This document shows positions 1 to 6,236 of a stretch of DNA of 7,637 nucleotides, in pieces. The notes beneath the pieces were generated by a model. It searched no databases, was not told the origin of the DNA, and worked only from the letters and a program-made list of their open reading frames with translations. Position 1 is the stretch's first letter. Each line of letters starts with the position of its first letter. The position numbers and the translations under genes are program-made. Source of the stretch: an uncultured Verrucomicrobiales bacterium (GTDB lineage: Bacteria; Verrucomicrobiota; Verrucomicrobiae; Limisphaerales; CANJSG01); contig CAMLMI010000223.1 in the NCBI GenBank assembly GCA_946480965.1, positions 1-7,637 of the forward strand, given 5' to 3'.

Positions 1-914
1 ACGATCGACAGCTCGGGCACGAAGTCGTTGCGGACGAGATTGACCACCGCGATGTCGCCCAAGCCGCCGTCGGGACTGAGCGTCATTTCCAGGTGCGCGA
101 TCTCGCCGCCGGCCGCGGTCAGGCGCGCTTGGATGCCGGAGGCCAGTTCCCGGATCAGCGCGTTGCCGTCGAAGCTGTCGGCATGGGCCAACTGCACCGT
201 GCAGTTCAGCCAACCGAGCAGCGCTTCGCCGTCCGCATAAACTTCGTAGTCCACGGCCATGGATTCGCCGTCGGGTTGTTCGTCGCGGGTGATGCGGGCG
301 AACCACTCGTCGATCTCCTGCCCGGTCCGGGCGGACACGGCGAGGATGGGCTTGCCGGGAAACTCGTTGGCCAAAGCGGCGCGCAGGGCGGCTTCGCGCT
401 CGGGCGTGAGCTGGTCGGCCTTGTTGATGACGATGAGGTCGGCTTCCTCGATCTGCTTGCGGTAGATGTAGGCGACCTTGTCGGAAAACCTCCCGCCCGC
501 TTCAACGCCGAAGAGCCGCAGCGCGCGGACCGGGTCCAGCAACACGCTCAGCGGCGCCACGGCGAAGTCGCTGCCATAGATGCGGCGCAAGGGATAGGTC
601 ACGGTGGCCACCAGATCGGTGCAGCTCCCGACGGGTTCGGCGATGAAGACGTCGGGCCGGGTGGCTTCGGTCAGCTTGTGGGCGGCATCGACGAGGGAAT
701 TAAATCGGCAGCAGAAGCAGCCGCCGGGAATCTCCTCGGTGGCGAAGCCCTTCGAGCGGAGCATGGCGGTGTCCACCAGCTCGCTGCCCTGGTCGTTGGT
801 GATGAGGCCGACCTTTAGCCCCTGGGCCGTCAGGTGCTGGGCCAACCGGGCCACGGAGGTGGTCTTCCCCGCTCCGAGGAACCCGCCGATCATGATGTAT
901 CTGGCCTGTGACAT
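1..914 (-). CDS. CobW/P47K-like G3E family GTPase, C-terminus cut by window edge
   Basis: This is a metal-centre or cofactor-associated P-loop GTPase of the G3E family (CobW, HypB, UreG, YjiA relatives), presumably cytoplasmic. I read 304 residues from an ATG at 914 to the window edge without a stop, so the C-terminus is missing. The Walker A loop GGFLGAGKTT is at residues 10-19. The family metal-binding CxCC motif is present as GGCFCCRF (64-71, Cys66/68/69). The Walker B position reads EPVG (93-96) where many relatives have ETTG or ESTG. The guanine-specificity motif NKAD is at 164-167. From about residue 220 the sequence (for example EALLGWLN) does not look like a textbook CobW C-terminal domain, suggesting a distinct subfamily often annotated as 'cobalamin synthesis protein P47K'. 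It starts 28 bases after the GcvH-like gene, so the two are probably co-transcribed. No strong ribosome binding site is visible. The family is confident; the metal and client protein are unknown. Confidence 0.9.
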   Translation of the reverse strand, partial: MSQARYIMIGGFLGAGKTTSVARLAQHLTAQGLKVGLITNDQGSELVDTAMLRSKGFATEEIPGGCFCCRFNSLVDAAHKLTEATRPDVFIAEPVGSCTDLVATVTYPLRRIYGSDFAVAPLSVLLDPVRALRLFGVEAGGRFSDKVAYIYRKQIEEADLIVINKADQLTPEREAALRAALANEFPGKPILAVSARTGQEIDEWFARITRDEQPDGESMAVDYEVYADGEALLGWLNCTVQLAHADSFDGNALIRELASGIQARLTAAGGEIAHLEMTLSPDGGLGDIAVVNLVRNDFVPELSI

Positions 915-942
915 TCGTTCTTGGATGGTGAAGACGCCGTTT

Positions 943-1419
943 TTACTCAGAAGTTTCCTCGGCTTTCTGCTTCTCGAGAATCTTGTCGATGGTCTTGTCC
1001 AGCAGCTCGCGGTAGGCGTGGACGTCCATACAGAGGGAATCCGGCTCCCCGCGCACTTCGTAGAGCCAGCCGGCCTTGTAGCCGTCGCGCGTGACCAGCT
1101 CGATGTCCTTCGCCAGATCCGCGTTCCCCGAAACAAAGGCGCCGTTGACCACGCAGAAGAGGTCGGAAATGGCCTTGAAGCCCTCAATCCAGCCGACGAC
1201 GTCGCCGCTTTTCACCGGCAAACCGGCCGTGGCATCGATCCGGTGGTCCACCATGTCGCCCAGCATCCGGGTGGCGAACTTGGTGAACCCGACCCGCCAG
1301 ACGCCGTCCCCCCGGTCCTCCAGCCAGCAATGGGACGGGCTGTAGCGGCGCGCCGTGGGCAACGACGTCACGAAGGTGGCGCGTTTGTAGAGCAGCGTCG
1401 GGCTTTCCGGGGTCGGCAT
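943..1419 (-). CDS. GcvH-like lipoyl-carrier protein
   Basis: This 158-residue protein resembles the glycine cleavage H protein, a carrier whose lipoyl-lysine arm shuttles an intermediate between enzymes. The H-protein fold is recognisable from SHCWLEDRGDGVWRVGFTKF (29-48), LGDMVD (53-58), the lipoylation loop GWIEGFKAISDL (76-87) with the expected acceptor Lys82, then VNGAFVSGN (91-99) and GYKAGWLYEV (113-122). Typical GcvH is about 125-130 residues; this one has about 20 extra residues at the N-terminus and a charged helical tail of about 30 residues (DKTIDKILEKQKAEE, 141-155). I chose the ATG at 1419; an upstream TTG at 1503 extends the frame by 28 residues that look non-coding. No clear ribosome binding site is seen. 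The next gene, 28 bases on, is a G3E GTPase, not GcvP or GcvT, so a role in ordinary glycine cleavage is doubtful. It could serve a different lipoyl-dependent pathway. Confidence 0.85.
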   Translation of the reverse strand: MPTPESPTLLYKRATFVTSLPTARRYSPSHCWLEDRGDGVWRVGFTKFATRMLGDMVDHRIDATAGLPVKSGDVVGWIEGFKAISDLFCVVNGAFVSGNADLAKDIELVTRDGYKAGWLYEVRGEPDSLCMDVHAYRELLDKTIDKILEKQKAEETSE

Positions 1420-1474
1420 GTCGCCCGGACTAATCGCTGCGGGACAGCGCCGAGACAAGTCTCTTCCGGCTGTT

Positions 1475-1493
1475 TTTTGGGCGACACCCAAAA
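1475..1493. repeat. Short perfect inverted repeat in intergenic gap
   Basis: The sequence TTTTGGG-CGACA-CCCAAAA forms a perfect 7-bp stem with a 5-base loop. It lies about 55 bases upstream of the GcvH-like start codon and about 80 bases downstream of the preceding gene's stop, within the roughly 153-base gap 1420-1572. On neither strand is the stem followed by a T-run, so it does not look like a standard rho-independent terminator. It could be an operator or a structured 5' leader for the GcvH-like/GTPase pair. I see nothing else convincing in this gap, including no promoter I would defend. Confidence 0.4.
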
Positions 1494-1572
1494 GCAGAGG
1501 CAAGACGACGCAGCGGAATGCGCCGGGCCGTTTGCAGCCGGAGCCGCAGAGGCGGAAGGGCGGCCTTGAGGA

Positions 1573-3066
1573 TCAATTGTTCTGCTCGGCCGAGCGGGTG
1601 CTGCGTTCGGCGTCCAGCCGGCGGCGGGTGGATTCGATGGCGGCGCTGATCAGTTCGCGGTTTTCCTCCGTGCGGCTGGAGAGCTGGCGCTCGAGGTCTG
1701 CGATGCGGTCTTCGTAGGCCTTGAGCCGTTCGCCCAAGGGGACATGGAGCTCTTCCAAGCGCTCGGAGAAGCGGTTGATCTCCTTTTCCGCCTGTTGCTG
1801 GCAGGCCAGGAGAGTGCCGCGCTCGTGCAACCGCCGCCGCATGGCGTAGGGCATCGTCGTCATCGGCGCGGCCACGGGCTCGGCCTTCAGCACGGGCACC
1901 ATCCCGCGGGTGGAACGCGGGCGGCGCTTGAGCACCTTCCACCACAACCCGGCGGCGGCGAGGCCGAGGATGCAGAAGCCCGCACCGCTCCACCGGAGGA
2001 TGGCCATCTGCCGGTCGGCGGCCTCCGCTCGCACCCGTTCGATCTCCTCGCTCAACCGCGTGGCGGACTCCGTGGCTTCGGCGGCGTTGCTGCGGACGGA
2101 CTGGATCTCCGCTTCGGCCTGGGCCACGGCGCTGCTGGCGACGGTCACGGCCGTGTTCTTGCGCAGCTCGTCCAGGGCCGCCTTGGTCCGCGCGTCCACG
2201 GTCTGCCCGGCGGCGACCACGGTGCCGCCGGCTTCGATCCGGTCATAGACCCAGACGTCGTTGGTCTTGGGCGAAGCGGCCTGCTGGGTCAGATCCGCGT
2301 CGAAGTCGCAGTTCGGCTGGACCAGTCCCGCGAGGTATTTCGCGACCTGGAGTTCGGCCGGCGGAAAGGATTCTTCCAGCTCCTGCCGTGCCCGGTTCAA
2401 CGGCACCATCGTCGAGCGGCGGAACAGGCGACAGTTCCGCTCCGCGTCGTAGAGGCTGACCTTTTCGTCGAAGGCCGAGACGGGCAGCAGCCGGACATCC
2501 TTGGCGGTCACGTCGGACCCGGCCCAGGTGCCGGAAGGCCGGATGACCCTGGAAGTAGCGCGGCGCAACAGATCGGACCAGCGGTTTTCCAACGAGAGCC
2601 CGTCGTCGCCCGACACCCAGGCGCGCGCCAACTCCGCCGTGACGGGAAACCCGTCGTTCGCCCGCTGGAAAGCGGAGCGGATCTTGTCGAGGGCTTCGTC
2701 GGAAATCTCCTGCCGTCCGAACCTCGGTTTCCCGTGGGCATCGACCACGGACTTGAGAAACGCCTCGCGGGTCTTGCTGAATTCGTTGCGGAAGGCGATC
2801 TCCACCGAATTGCTCGCGCCGGAGAGGAAGCGGAAGAACGGCAAGACCGTTTGTGCCTTGGCCTCGCGCGCCGCCTCGGTTGCGTCCGGATCGACGAAAC
2901 GGAGCGTGACGGGCGTCGTGATGGTCGCGGCGGCACTGTCGCCGATCTGATAGTCCGGAACAGCCAACGACGGGGTCGCGGCCCCGACGACGGAGCCGCC
3001 GAGACAAACGAGGATGAAAGCGAGACAGACAAGACCCGTTCCTGGACGGTCGGCAGGCGTCTTCAT
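1573..3066 (-). CDS. Membrane-anchored protein with 7TMR-HDED-like outer domain and coiled-coil tail
   Basis: This 497-residue protein has no name I recognise. A signal peptide occupies residues 1 to about 30 (hydrophobic VCLAFILVCLGGSVVG, then AA). Residues 38-80 (DYQIGDSAAATITTPVTLRF, then a DATEAAREAKAQTVLPFFRF stretch) and 242-301 (YLAGLVQPNCDFDADLTQQA, then IEAGGTVVAAGQTVD) match the pattern of both ends of the extracellular 7TMR-HDED domain of PgpH/YqfF-type proteins. A helical coiled-coil-like stretch (about 312-352) leads into one membrane helix (about 357-376), followed by basic residues (KVLKRRPRSTR) that place the C-terminus in the cytoplasm. A second coiled coil runs from about 422 to 487. 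No 7TM core or HD phosphohydrolase domain follows. I chose ATG 3066 because it gives a normal signal peptide and has GAGG nine bases upstream; ATG 3084 and TTG 3102 are in-frame alternatives. It stands alone between two gaps. Possible roles as a sensor or envelope scaffold are inference. Confidence 0.8.
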   Translation of the reverse strand: MKTPADRPGTGLVCLAFILVCLGGSVVGAATPSLAVPDYQIGDSAAATITTPVTLRFVDPDATEAAREAKAQTVLPFFRFLSGASNSVEIAFRNEFSKTREAFLKSVVDAHGKPRFGRQEISDEALDKIRSAFQRANDGFPVTAELARAWVSGDDGLSLENRWSDLLRRATSRVIRPSGTWAGSDVTAKDVRLLPVSAFDEKVSLYDAERNCRLFRRSTMVPLNRARQELEESFPPAELQVAKYLAGLVQPNCDFDADLTQQAASPKTNDVWVYDRIEAGGTVVAAGQTVDARTKAALDELRKNTAVTVASSAVAQAEAEIQSVRSNAAEATESATRLSEEIERVRAEAADRQMAILRWSGAGFCILGLAAAGLWWKVLKRRPRSTRGMVPVLKAEPVAAPMTTMPYAMRRRLHERGTLLACQQQAEKEINRFSERLEELHVPLGERLKAYEDRIADLERQLSSRTEENRELISAAIESTRRRLDAERSTRSAEQNN

Positions 3067-3161
3067 GTCCCGCAGCCTCGGCATACCGGGGAACGGTGAC
3101 AAGTTTGGAATCCCTCAATGAATGGCCGGTCTGGGTTAGGTTTTCAGTGATCTGGAGAAAG

Positions 3162-3198
3162 GCGGAAGCAACGCTGAACGAACTTCCGCGCTTCGTTC
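3162..3198 (-). terminator. Possible terminator with two overlapping hairpins after the secretion operon
   Basis: Just downstream of the ATPase stop codon on the minus strand lie two 7-bp perfect stems that share bases and cannot form together. One pairs 3176-3182 with 3192-3198 (GAACGAA/TTCGTTC). The other pairs 3162-3168 with 3183-3189 (GCGGAAG/CTTCCGC). On the minus strand the second is followed by CCTTTCTCC, only a weak T-tract. The position at the end of a long operon and before a 137-base gap supports a terminator or transcript-end structure, but the call is tentative. Confidence 0.35.
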
Positions 3199-3203
3199 GC
3201 CCG

Positions 3204-4286
3204 TCATTCTGCTTCATCCGCTCCCAAGGCACGGAGCAATTCGGCTTCGGAAACTTCGCCGGCTTGAACCAAGGCCAAGGCCGAGGCGCGGAGGGAACGG
3301 TTCGGCTGGAGGGCGGAAAGATCGGCGCTGCCGTTCCCGCGCCACCATTCGACCACCGGCACGCGTCCGTGGCTGCCGCTGCCCGCACAGGCTTGGCAGC
3401 CTTGGCCCGAGCACGCGCGGCAGATCCGGCGGAGCAGGCGTTGGTTCACCACCATCCGCACGGCGGCGTTCACCGCCGAAACGTCCGGGCAAAGGGTCCG
3501 AAGCCGGTCCACCACGCCGCGACAGGAGCCGGCGTGGAGCGTGGCGATGACGAGATGGCCGGTCAGTCCGGCGCGGACGGCGATGCGGGCGGTTTCCTCG
3601 TCGCGGATCTCGCCGATGACCAGCACCTGGGGATCTTGGCGCAGGAGATGGCGCGCGGCGGCGGCGTAGGTGAGCCCGCGCGCCTCGCTCACTTCCGTCT
3701 GGGTGATGCCGGGCAGGATCTGCTCGACGGGGTCTTCCACCGTGACGATGTGGCGGCCTCCCTGCCGGGCCAGTTCGAGCAGGCAGGCGTAGATGGTCGT
3801 GGTCTTGCCGCTGCCCGCCGGACCGGTGAGGAGGAGCAATCCGCCGGGTTGCCGGAGAAAACCCGCGAGCGCTTCGTGCTCCGCCGGGTCCAGTCCGAGC
3901 TCCGCCAAGGGCTTCGCGCCGTCGCGGCTGAAAAGCCGGAGCACGATGCGTTCGCCGACCACAGTCGGATAGGTGGCCACGCGGACATCGTGGGCGATGC
4001 CGAGATCGGCCTTGTTCATGCGGCCGTCCTGCGGGAGCGATTCCTGGTAGGTCTTCAGCCGGGAGAGGAACTTGATCCGGCCGAAGACGCGTTCGGCCAA
4101 TCCGGCCGGGAGCGGTTCGCGCGGGACCAACAGCCCGTCGATGCGGAAGGCGACGTCGGCCTCGCCTTCGGGCCGGAGCTGGAGATGCACGTCGCTCGCG
4201 CGGGCGTGCTCGGCCTGGCGCAGCAGTTCCACCGTGCGATGGATGGCGGCATCGTCCGGGTCGTTCGTGGAAGCGGTGCGGTTCAT
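3204..4286 (-). CDS. gspE: GspE/PilB-type secretion/pilus assembly ATPase, short form
   Basis: This is a 360-residue cytoplasmic hexameric-type ATPase of the type II secretion / type IV pilus assembly family, which would power pseudopilin polymerisation at the inner membrane. The N2-like domain has ASDVHLQLRP (30-39) and RIDGLL (48-53). Nucleotide motifs are complete: Walker A GPAGSGKTTT (155-164), Asp box VEDPVEQ (183-189), Walker B VLVIGEIRDEETA (221-233, Glu226) and His box GHLVIATLHAGS (243-254). A zinc-knuckle cluster reads CRACSGQGCQAC (Cys289, 292, 297, 300); it favours GspE/PilB over the retraction ATPase PilT, and its CxxC pairs are only four residues apart. Typical GspE is about 500 residues; here the N1 domain, which normally docks to GspL, is absent. 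Its ATG overlaps the permease stop codon as ATGA with no ribosome binding site, so translation is probably coupled. The same frame stays open far upstream inside the permease gene, but that part is shadow. Confidence 0.93.
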   Translation of the reverse strand: MNRTASTNDPDDAAIHRTVELLRQAEHARASDVHLQLRPEGEADVAFRIDGLLVPREPLPAGLAERVFGRIKFLSRLKTYQESLPQDGRMNKADLGIAHDVRVATYPTVVGERIVLRLFSRDGAKPLAELGLDPAEHEALAGFLRQPGGLLLLTGPAGSGKTTTIYACLLELARQGGRHIVTVEDPVEQILPGITQTEVSEARGLTYAAAARHLLRQDPQVLVIGEIRDEETARIAVRAGLTGHLVIATLHAGSCRGVVDRLRTLCPDVSAVNAAVRMVVNQRLLRRICRACSGQGCQACAGSGSHGRVPVVEWWRGNGSADLSALQPNRSLRASALALVQAGEVSEAELLRALGADEAE

Positions 4287-5935
4287 GGCGTGGTCACGGG
4301 AGATGGCGGGGCATCCGCCGGGGCGAAACCGACAAGCCTTTGCCAGAGCGAGACGGGCGGCTCCTCCAGGCCGATCGAGCAATGGTGCAGCCGGTCCGCC
4401 AACCCAGGGCCGGAGAAGGCCACGAGGATTCCGTTGGTCAGGAAACCGACTGTGAACCAGCAGGCGCCGGTGAGGAAAAGCAGATCGACCCGGGGCCCGA
4501 CCGACAGCGCGAGCGCGGCCACCATGGGACCCAGCACGAGCCAAGGCAGCAGCAGGGCCTTCAGCACCGTCGCCACGAGGGCGCGGGCGGCGTTGCGCCG
4601 GACCAGCCCCTCGTAGAGACCGGTCCACAGGATGGCGAAGGCGTCGAAGACAAACATCAGCGCCGCGATCAGCAGGAGCAGGATCTCCACCCCGCCCTCG
4701 CCCGACACCACCATCATGGCGATGCCCCCGACGGAGAGGCACGCCACGACCAAGACCGGCAGCAGGTAGCGCCGATAGAGCCCGCGCTCCAGCCCGCGCA
4801 GCACCTCGTCCGGCGGCATCCCGGTGGTGAGGATGATCTGGAGCGCGCCCGATTCGCGGTCTTCGGACAGGCGCCGGGTGGTGTCCAGGGCCAGCCAGAC
4901 TTTCACCAGCCCCATCAGCACGCACGCCGCCATCAGGATCGCCGCGGGCGAGTCCGCCCAATAGGCCGTGTGGAGCAGCAGCGACGCGCCCCAGACCAGC
5001 GCGGCCAGGCCGACGACGCCGATGAGCGCCCCGCCGGAGAACCGTTCGCGCAGGATCAGCCAGGCCAGCGGTTCCCGCTCCAACAGGGTCCGTTTCCAGC
5101 CGACGGCGCGGCGGGAAGCGTTCGGGGACCGGCGCGAACGGAGGGGGAATTTCTCCGGCACGGCCCGGAGCCAGGGGTGCCCGAGCAGTTCCGCCGCCGC
5201 GCAGGCGAGGCCGAGCACGGCGACCAACCCGATCAGCTGCCCTGCGGCCAGGCCCGCGGTCGAATGCACCGTCGAGCCGTTCGGCGCGGCCACCGTCAGG
5301 ACCAGCGACTCGGCGGGCGACAGGAGCGGCCAGAAAGCGAGGCCTCCGCCGCTGCGTTCCATGCCCCACCGACAACCGGCGGCCACGCCGACCAGGACGA
5401 TCAGGGCCAGCCCCGTCGCCACGCGCCCGTTCCGGCAAAGCGCGGAAAAGAAGAGCGAAACCGCGAGGGACCAGCCGGCCGTGAGGAAGAGCCCCGTCAG
5501 CGCATGCACGACCTCCTCCGCCACCACGCCGCCGACCAGCACCGGCAACACGAGCAGCGGAGCCATCGAAAGGATCACGGGAAAAACCTCCGTGGCCGCA
5601 TAGCCCAGCTTGCCCAGCACGACGCCCGCCGGTCGCACCCCCGCGAGCCGCAGCAGGTCGAGCGTGCCGTCCCGGCGTTCGGTGCTGACCAGATCGGCCG
5701 CGATGGCCGGCCCGCTGATGAGGGCCATGAGGAAGGTCCAGCCGACGGCGATCCGGAAGACCTCCGCGCCCAGCGCCCCGGCCGGACCGGTCTGGAGATC
5801 CTGCCACAGGACCATGCCCGCGAGGAGCACCAGGGCGAAGAAGACGAAGCCCGTGCGGCGCAGCCACAGGTTGCCGGACTTCGCCGCGCGGCGGAGTTCC
5901 CGGGTGCCGATGATCCAGGAGCCGGGCGGCGTCAT
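4283..5935 (-). CDS. ABC-2 type permease, tandem two-unit, 12 predicted membrane helices
   Basis: This 550-residue inner-membrane protein has about 12 hydrophobic helices in two sets of six. Each half carries the acidic loop typical of ABC-2 permeases (NatB/GldF/DrrB-like): ERRDGTLDLLRLAG at 86-99 and EDRESGALQIILTTG at 358-372. The polar linker at about 258-298 (SRRSPNASRRAVGWKRTLLE within it) separates the halves. The arrangement implies internal duplication or fusion of two permease subunits. An ABC-2 permease needs a partner ATP-binding subunit, and none is encoded in this window. Its ATG overlaps the upstream small gene's stop (ATGA) and its own stop overlaps the ATPase start, placing it inside the pilus/secretion operon. 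Myxococcus pilus clusters also contain an ABC transporter (PilGHI), so a role in assembly or surface export is plausible, but this is inference. The start at 5935 gives a sensible cytoplasmic N-terminus; upstream in-frame starts overlap the previous gene. Confidence 0.88.
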   Translation of the reverse strand: MTPPGSWIIGTRELRRAAKSGNLWLRRTGFVFFALVLLAGMVLWQDLQTGPAGALGAEVFRIAVGWTFLMALISGPAIAADLVSTERRDGTLDLLRLAGVRPAGVVLGKLGYAATEVFPVILSMAPLLVLPVLVGGVVAEEVVHALTGLFLTAGWSLAVSLFFSALCRNGRVATGLALIVLVGVAAGCRWGMERSGGGLAFWPLLSPAESLVLTVAAPNGSTVHSTAGLAAGQLIGLVAVLGLACAAAELLGHPWLRAVPEKFPLRSRRSPNASRRAVGWKRTLLEREPLAWLILRERFSGGALIGVVGLAALVWGASLLLHTAYWADSPAAILMAACVLMGLVKVWLALDTTRRLSEDRESGALQIILTTGMPPDEVLRGLERGLYRRYLLPVLVVACLSVGGIAMMVVSGEGGVEILLLLIAALMFVFDAFAILWTGLYEGLVRRNAARALVATVLKALLLPWLVLGPMVAALALSVGPRVDLLFLTGACWFTVGFLTNGILVAFSGPGLADRLHHCSIGLEEPPVSLWQRLVGFAPADAPPSPVTTP

Positions 5936-6204
5936 GAGGCGATGGCCAACGCGATCCCGGCCACCGCCAGGATCTGCAACGCGCACCACCCCAACCCCGC
6001 CAGCCCGAGCCCGAACCCGGCCAGCGCATGGAGCGCCGCCGGGTTCCAGAGGCCGCGACCGGCCGCCCTCGCATGGATGTAGCCCCGCACCGCCGCCACG
6101 GCCCACGGAGCGCCGATGATCGGCAAAAGCCCGAGCAGGCCGCAGCGGAAGGCGGCGAGGGAACGCTCCAACATGCGGATCTCGCGGTCGATGGCAGGGT
6201 TCAT
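5932..6204 (-). CDS. Small two-helix membrane protein, function unknown
   Basis: This encodes 90 residues with no family I recognise. The N-terminus is charged and helical (MNPAIDREIRMLERSLAAFR). One membrane helix follows at about 22-39 (GLLGLLPIIGAPWAVAAV), then a basic loop GYIHARAAGRGLWNP (41-55) and a second helix at about 58-88. I chose ATG 6204 because GGAGAG lies six bases upstream. An in-frame ATG at 6240 would add 12 residues and give an exact ATGA overlap with the preceding stop, matching the other junctions of this operon, so it remains a real alternative. Its stop overlaps the start of the ABC-2 permease, suggesting a partner or accessory subunit of that transporter. Confidence 0.72.
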   Translation of the reverse strand: MNPAIDREIRMLERSLAAFRCGLLGLLPIIGAPWAVAAVRGYIHARAAGRGLWNPAALHALAGFGLGLAGLGWCALQILAVAGIALAIAS

Positions 6205-6210
6205 GGTTCG

Positions 6211-6216
6211 CTCTCC
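6211..6216 (-). promoter_or_regulatory. Ribosome binding site for the small membrane protein
   Basis: GGAGAG on the minus strand ends six bases before the ATG at 6204. It is the main reason to prefer 6204 over the ATG at 6240, whose GGAGGA directly abuts the start codon and is too close for normal pairing. Confidence 0.55.
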
Positions 6217-6236
6217 GTTGACGCCCACGGTTTGCC

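Noticed and set aside
93..818. Plus-strand open frame of 241 codons
   Set aside because: It lies opposite the G3E GTPase, whose motifs are unmistakable; the translated product is low-complexity with no recognisable domain.
1452..1463. GAGAC-AA-GTCTC inverted repeat
   Set aside because: Only 5 bp per arm with a 2-base spacer; too short to call a site without other support.
1420..1503. TTG start at 1503 for the GcvH-like protein
   Set aside because: It would add 28 residues with no H-protein similarity and would read through the palindrome; the ATG at 1419 fits better.
604..1569. Plus-strand open frame of 321 codons
   Set aside because: It runs antisense to the GTPase and GcvH-like genes and is explained by high GC content; no family features.
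1430..1993. Minus-strand open frame of 187 codons
   Set aside because: Another frame of the HDED-like gene's 3' end; Arg-rich product, no start context.
1744..3099. Plus-strand open frame of 451 codons
   Set aside because: Antisense shadow of the HDED-like membrane protein gene; product is Gly/Arg/His-rich without domains.
2243..3388. Minus-strand open frame of 381 codons spanning the gap at 3067-3203
   Set aside because: It overlaps the ATPase and HDED-like genes in another frame and has no recognisable domains.
3096..4616. Plus-strand open frame of 506 codons
   Set aside because: Opposite the ATPase gene, which has complete catalytic motifs; no motifs of its own.
4287..6074. Extension of the ATPase frame by about 596 codons upstream
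   Set aside because: The frame is open but overlaps the permease completely and encodes Arg/Gly/Ala-rich sequence; the ATG at 4286 gives an ATGA junction and a normal domain start.
4340..6082. Plus-strand open frame of 580 codons
   Set aside because: Antisense to the ABC-2 permease; composition is rich in Gln, Arg, Gly and His, typical of antisense translation of hydrophobic codons.
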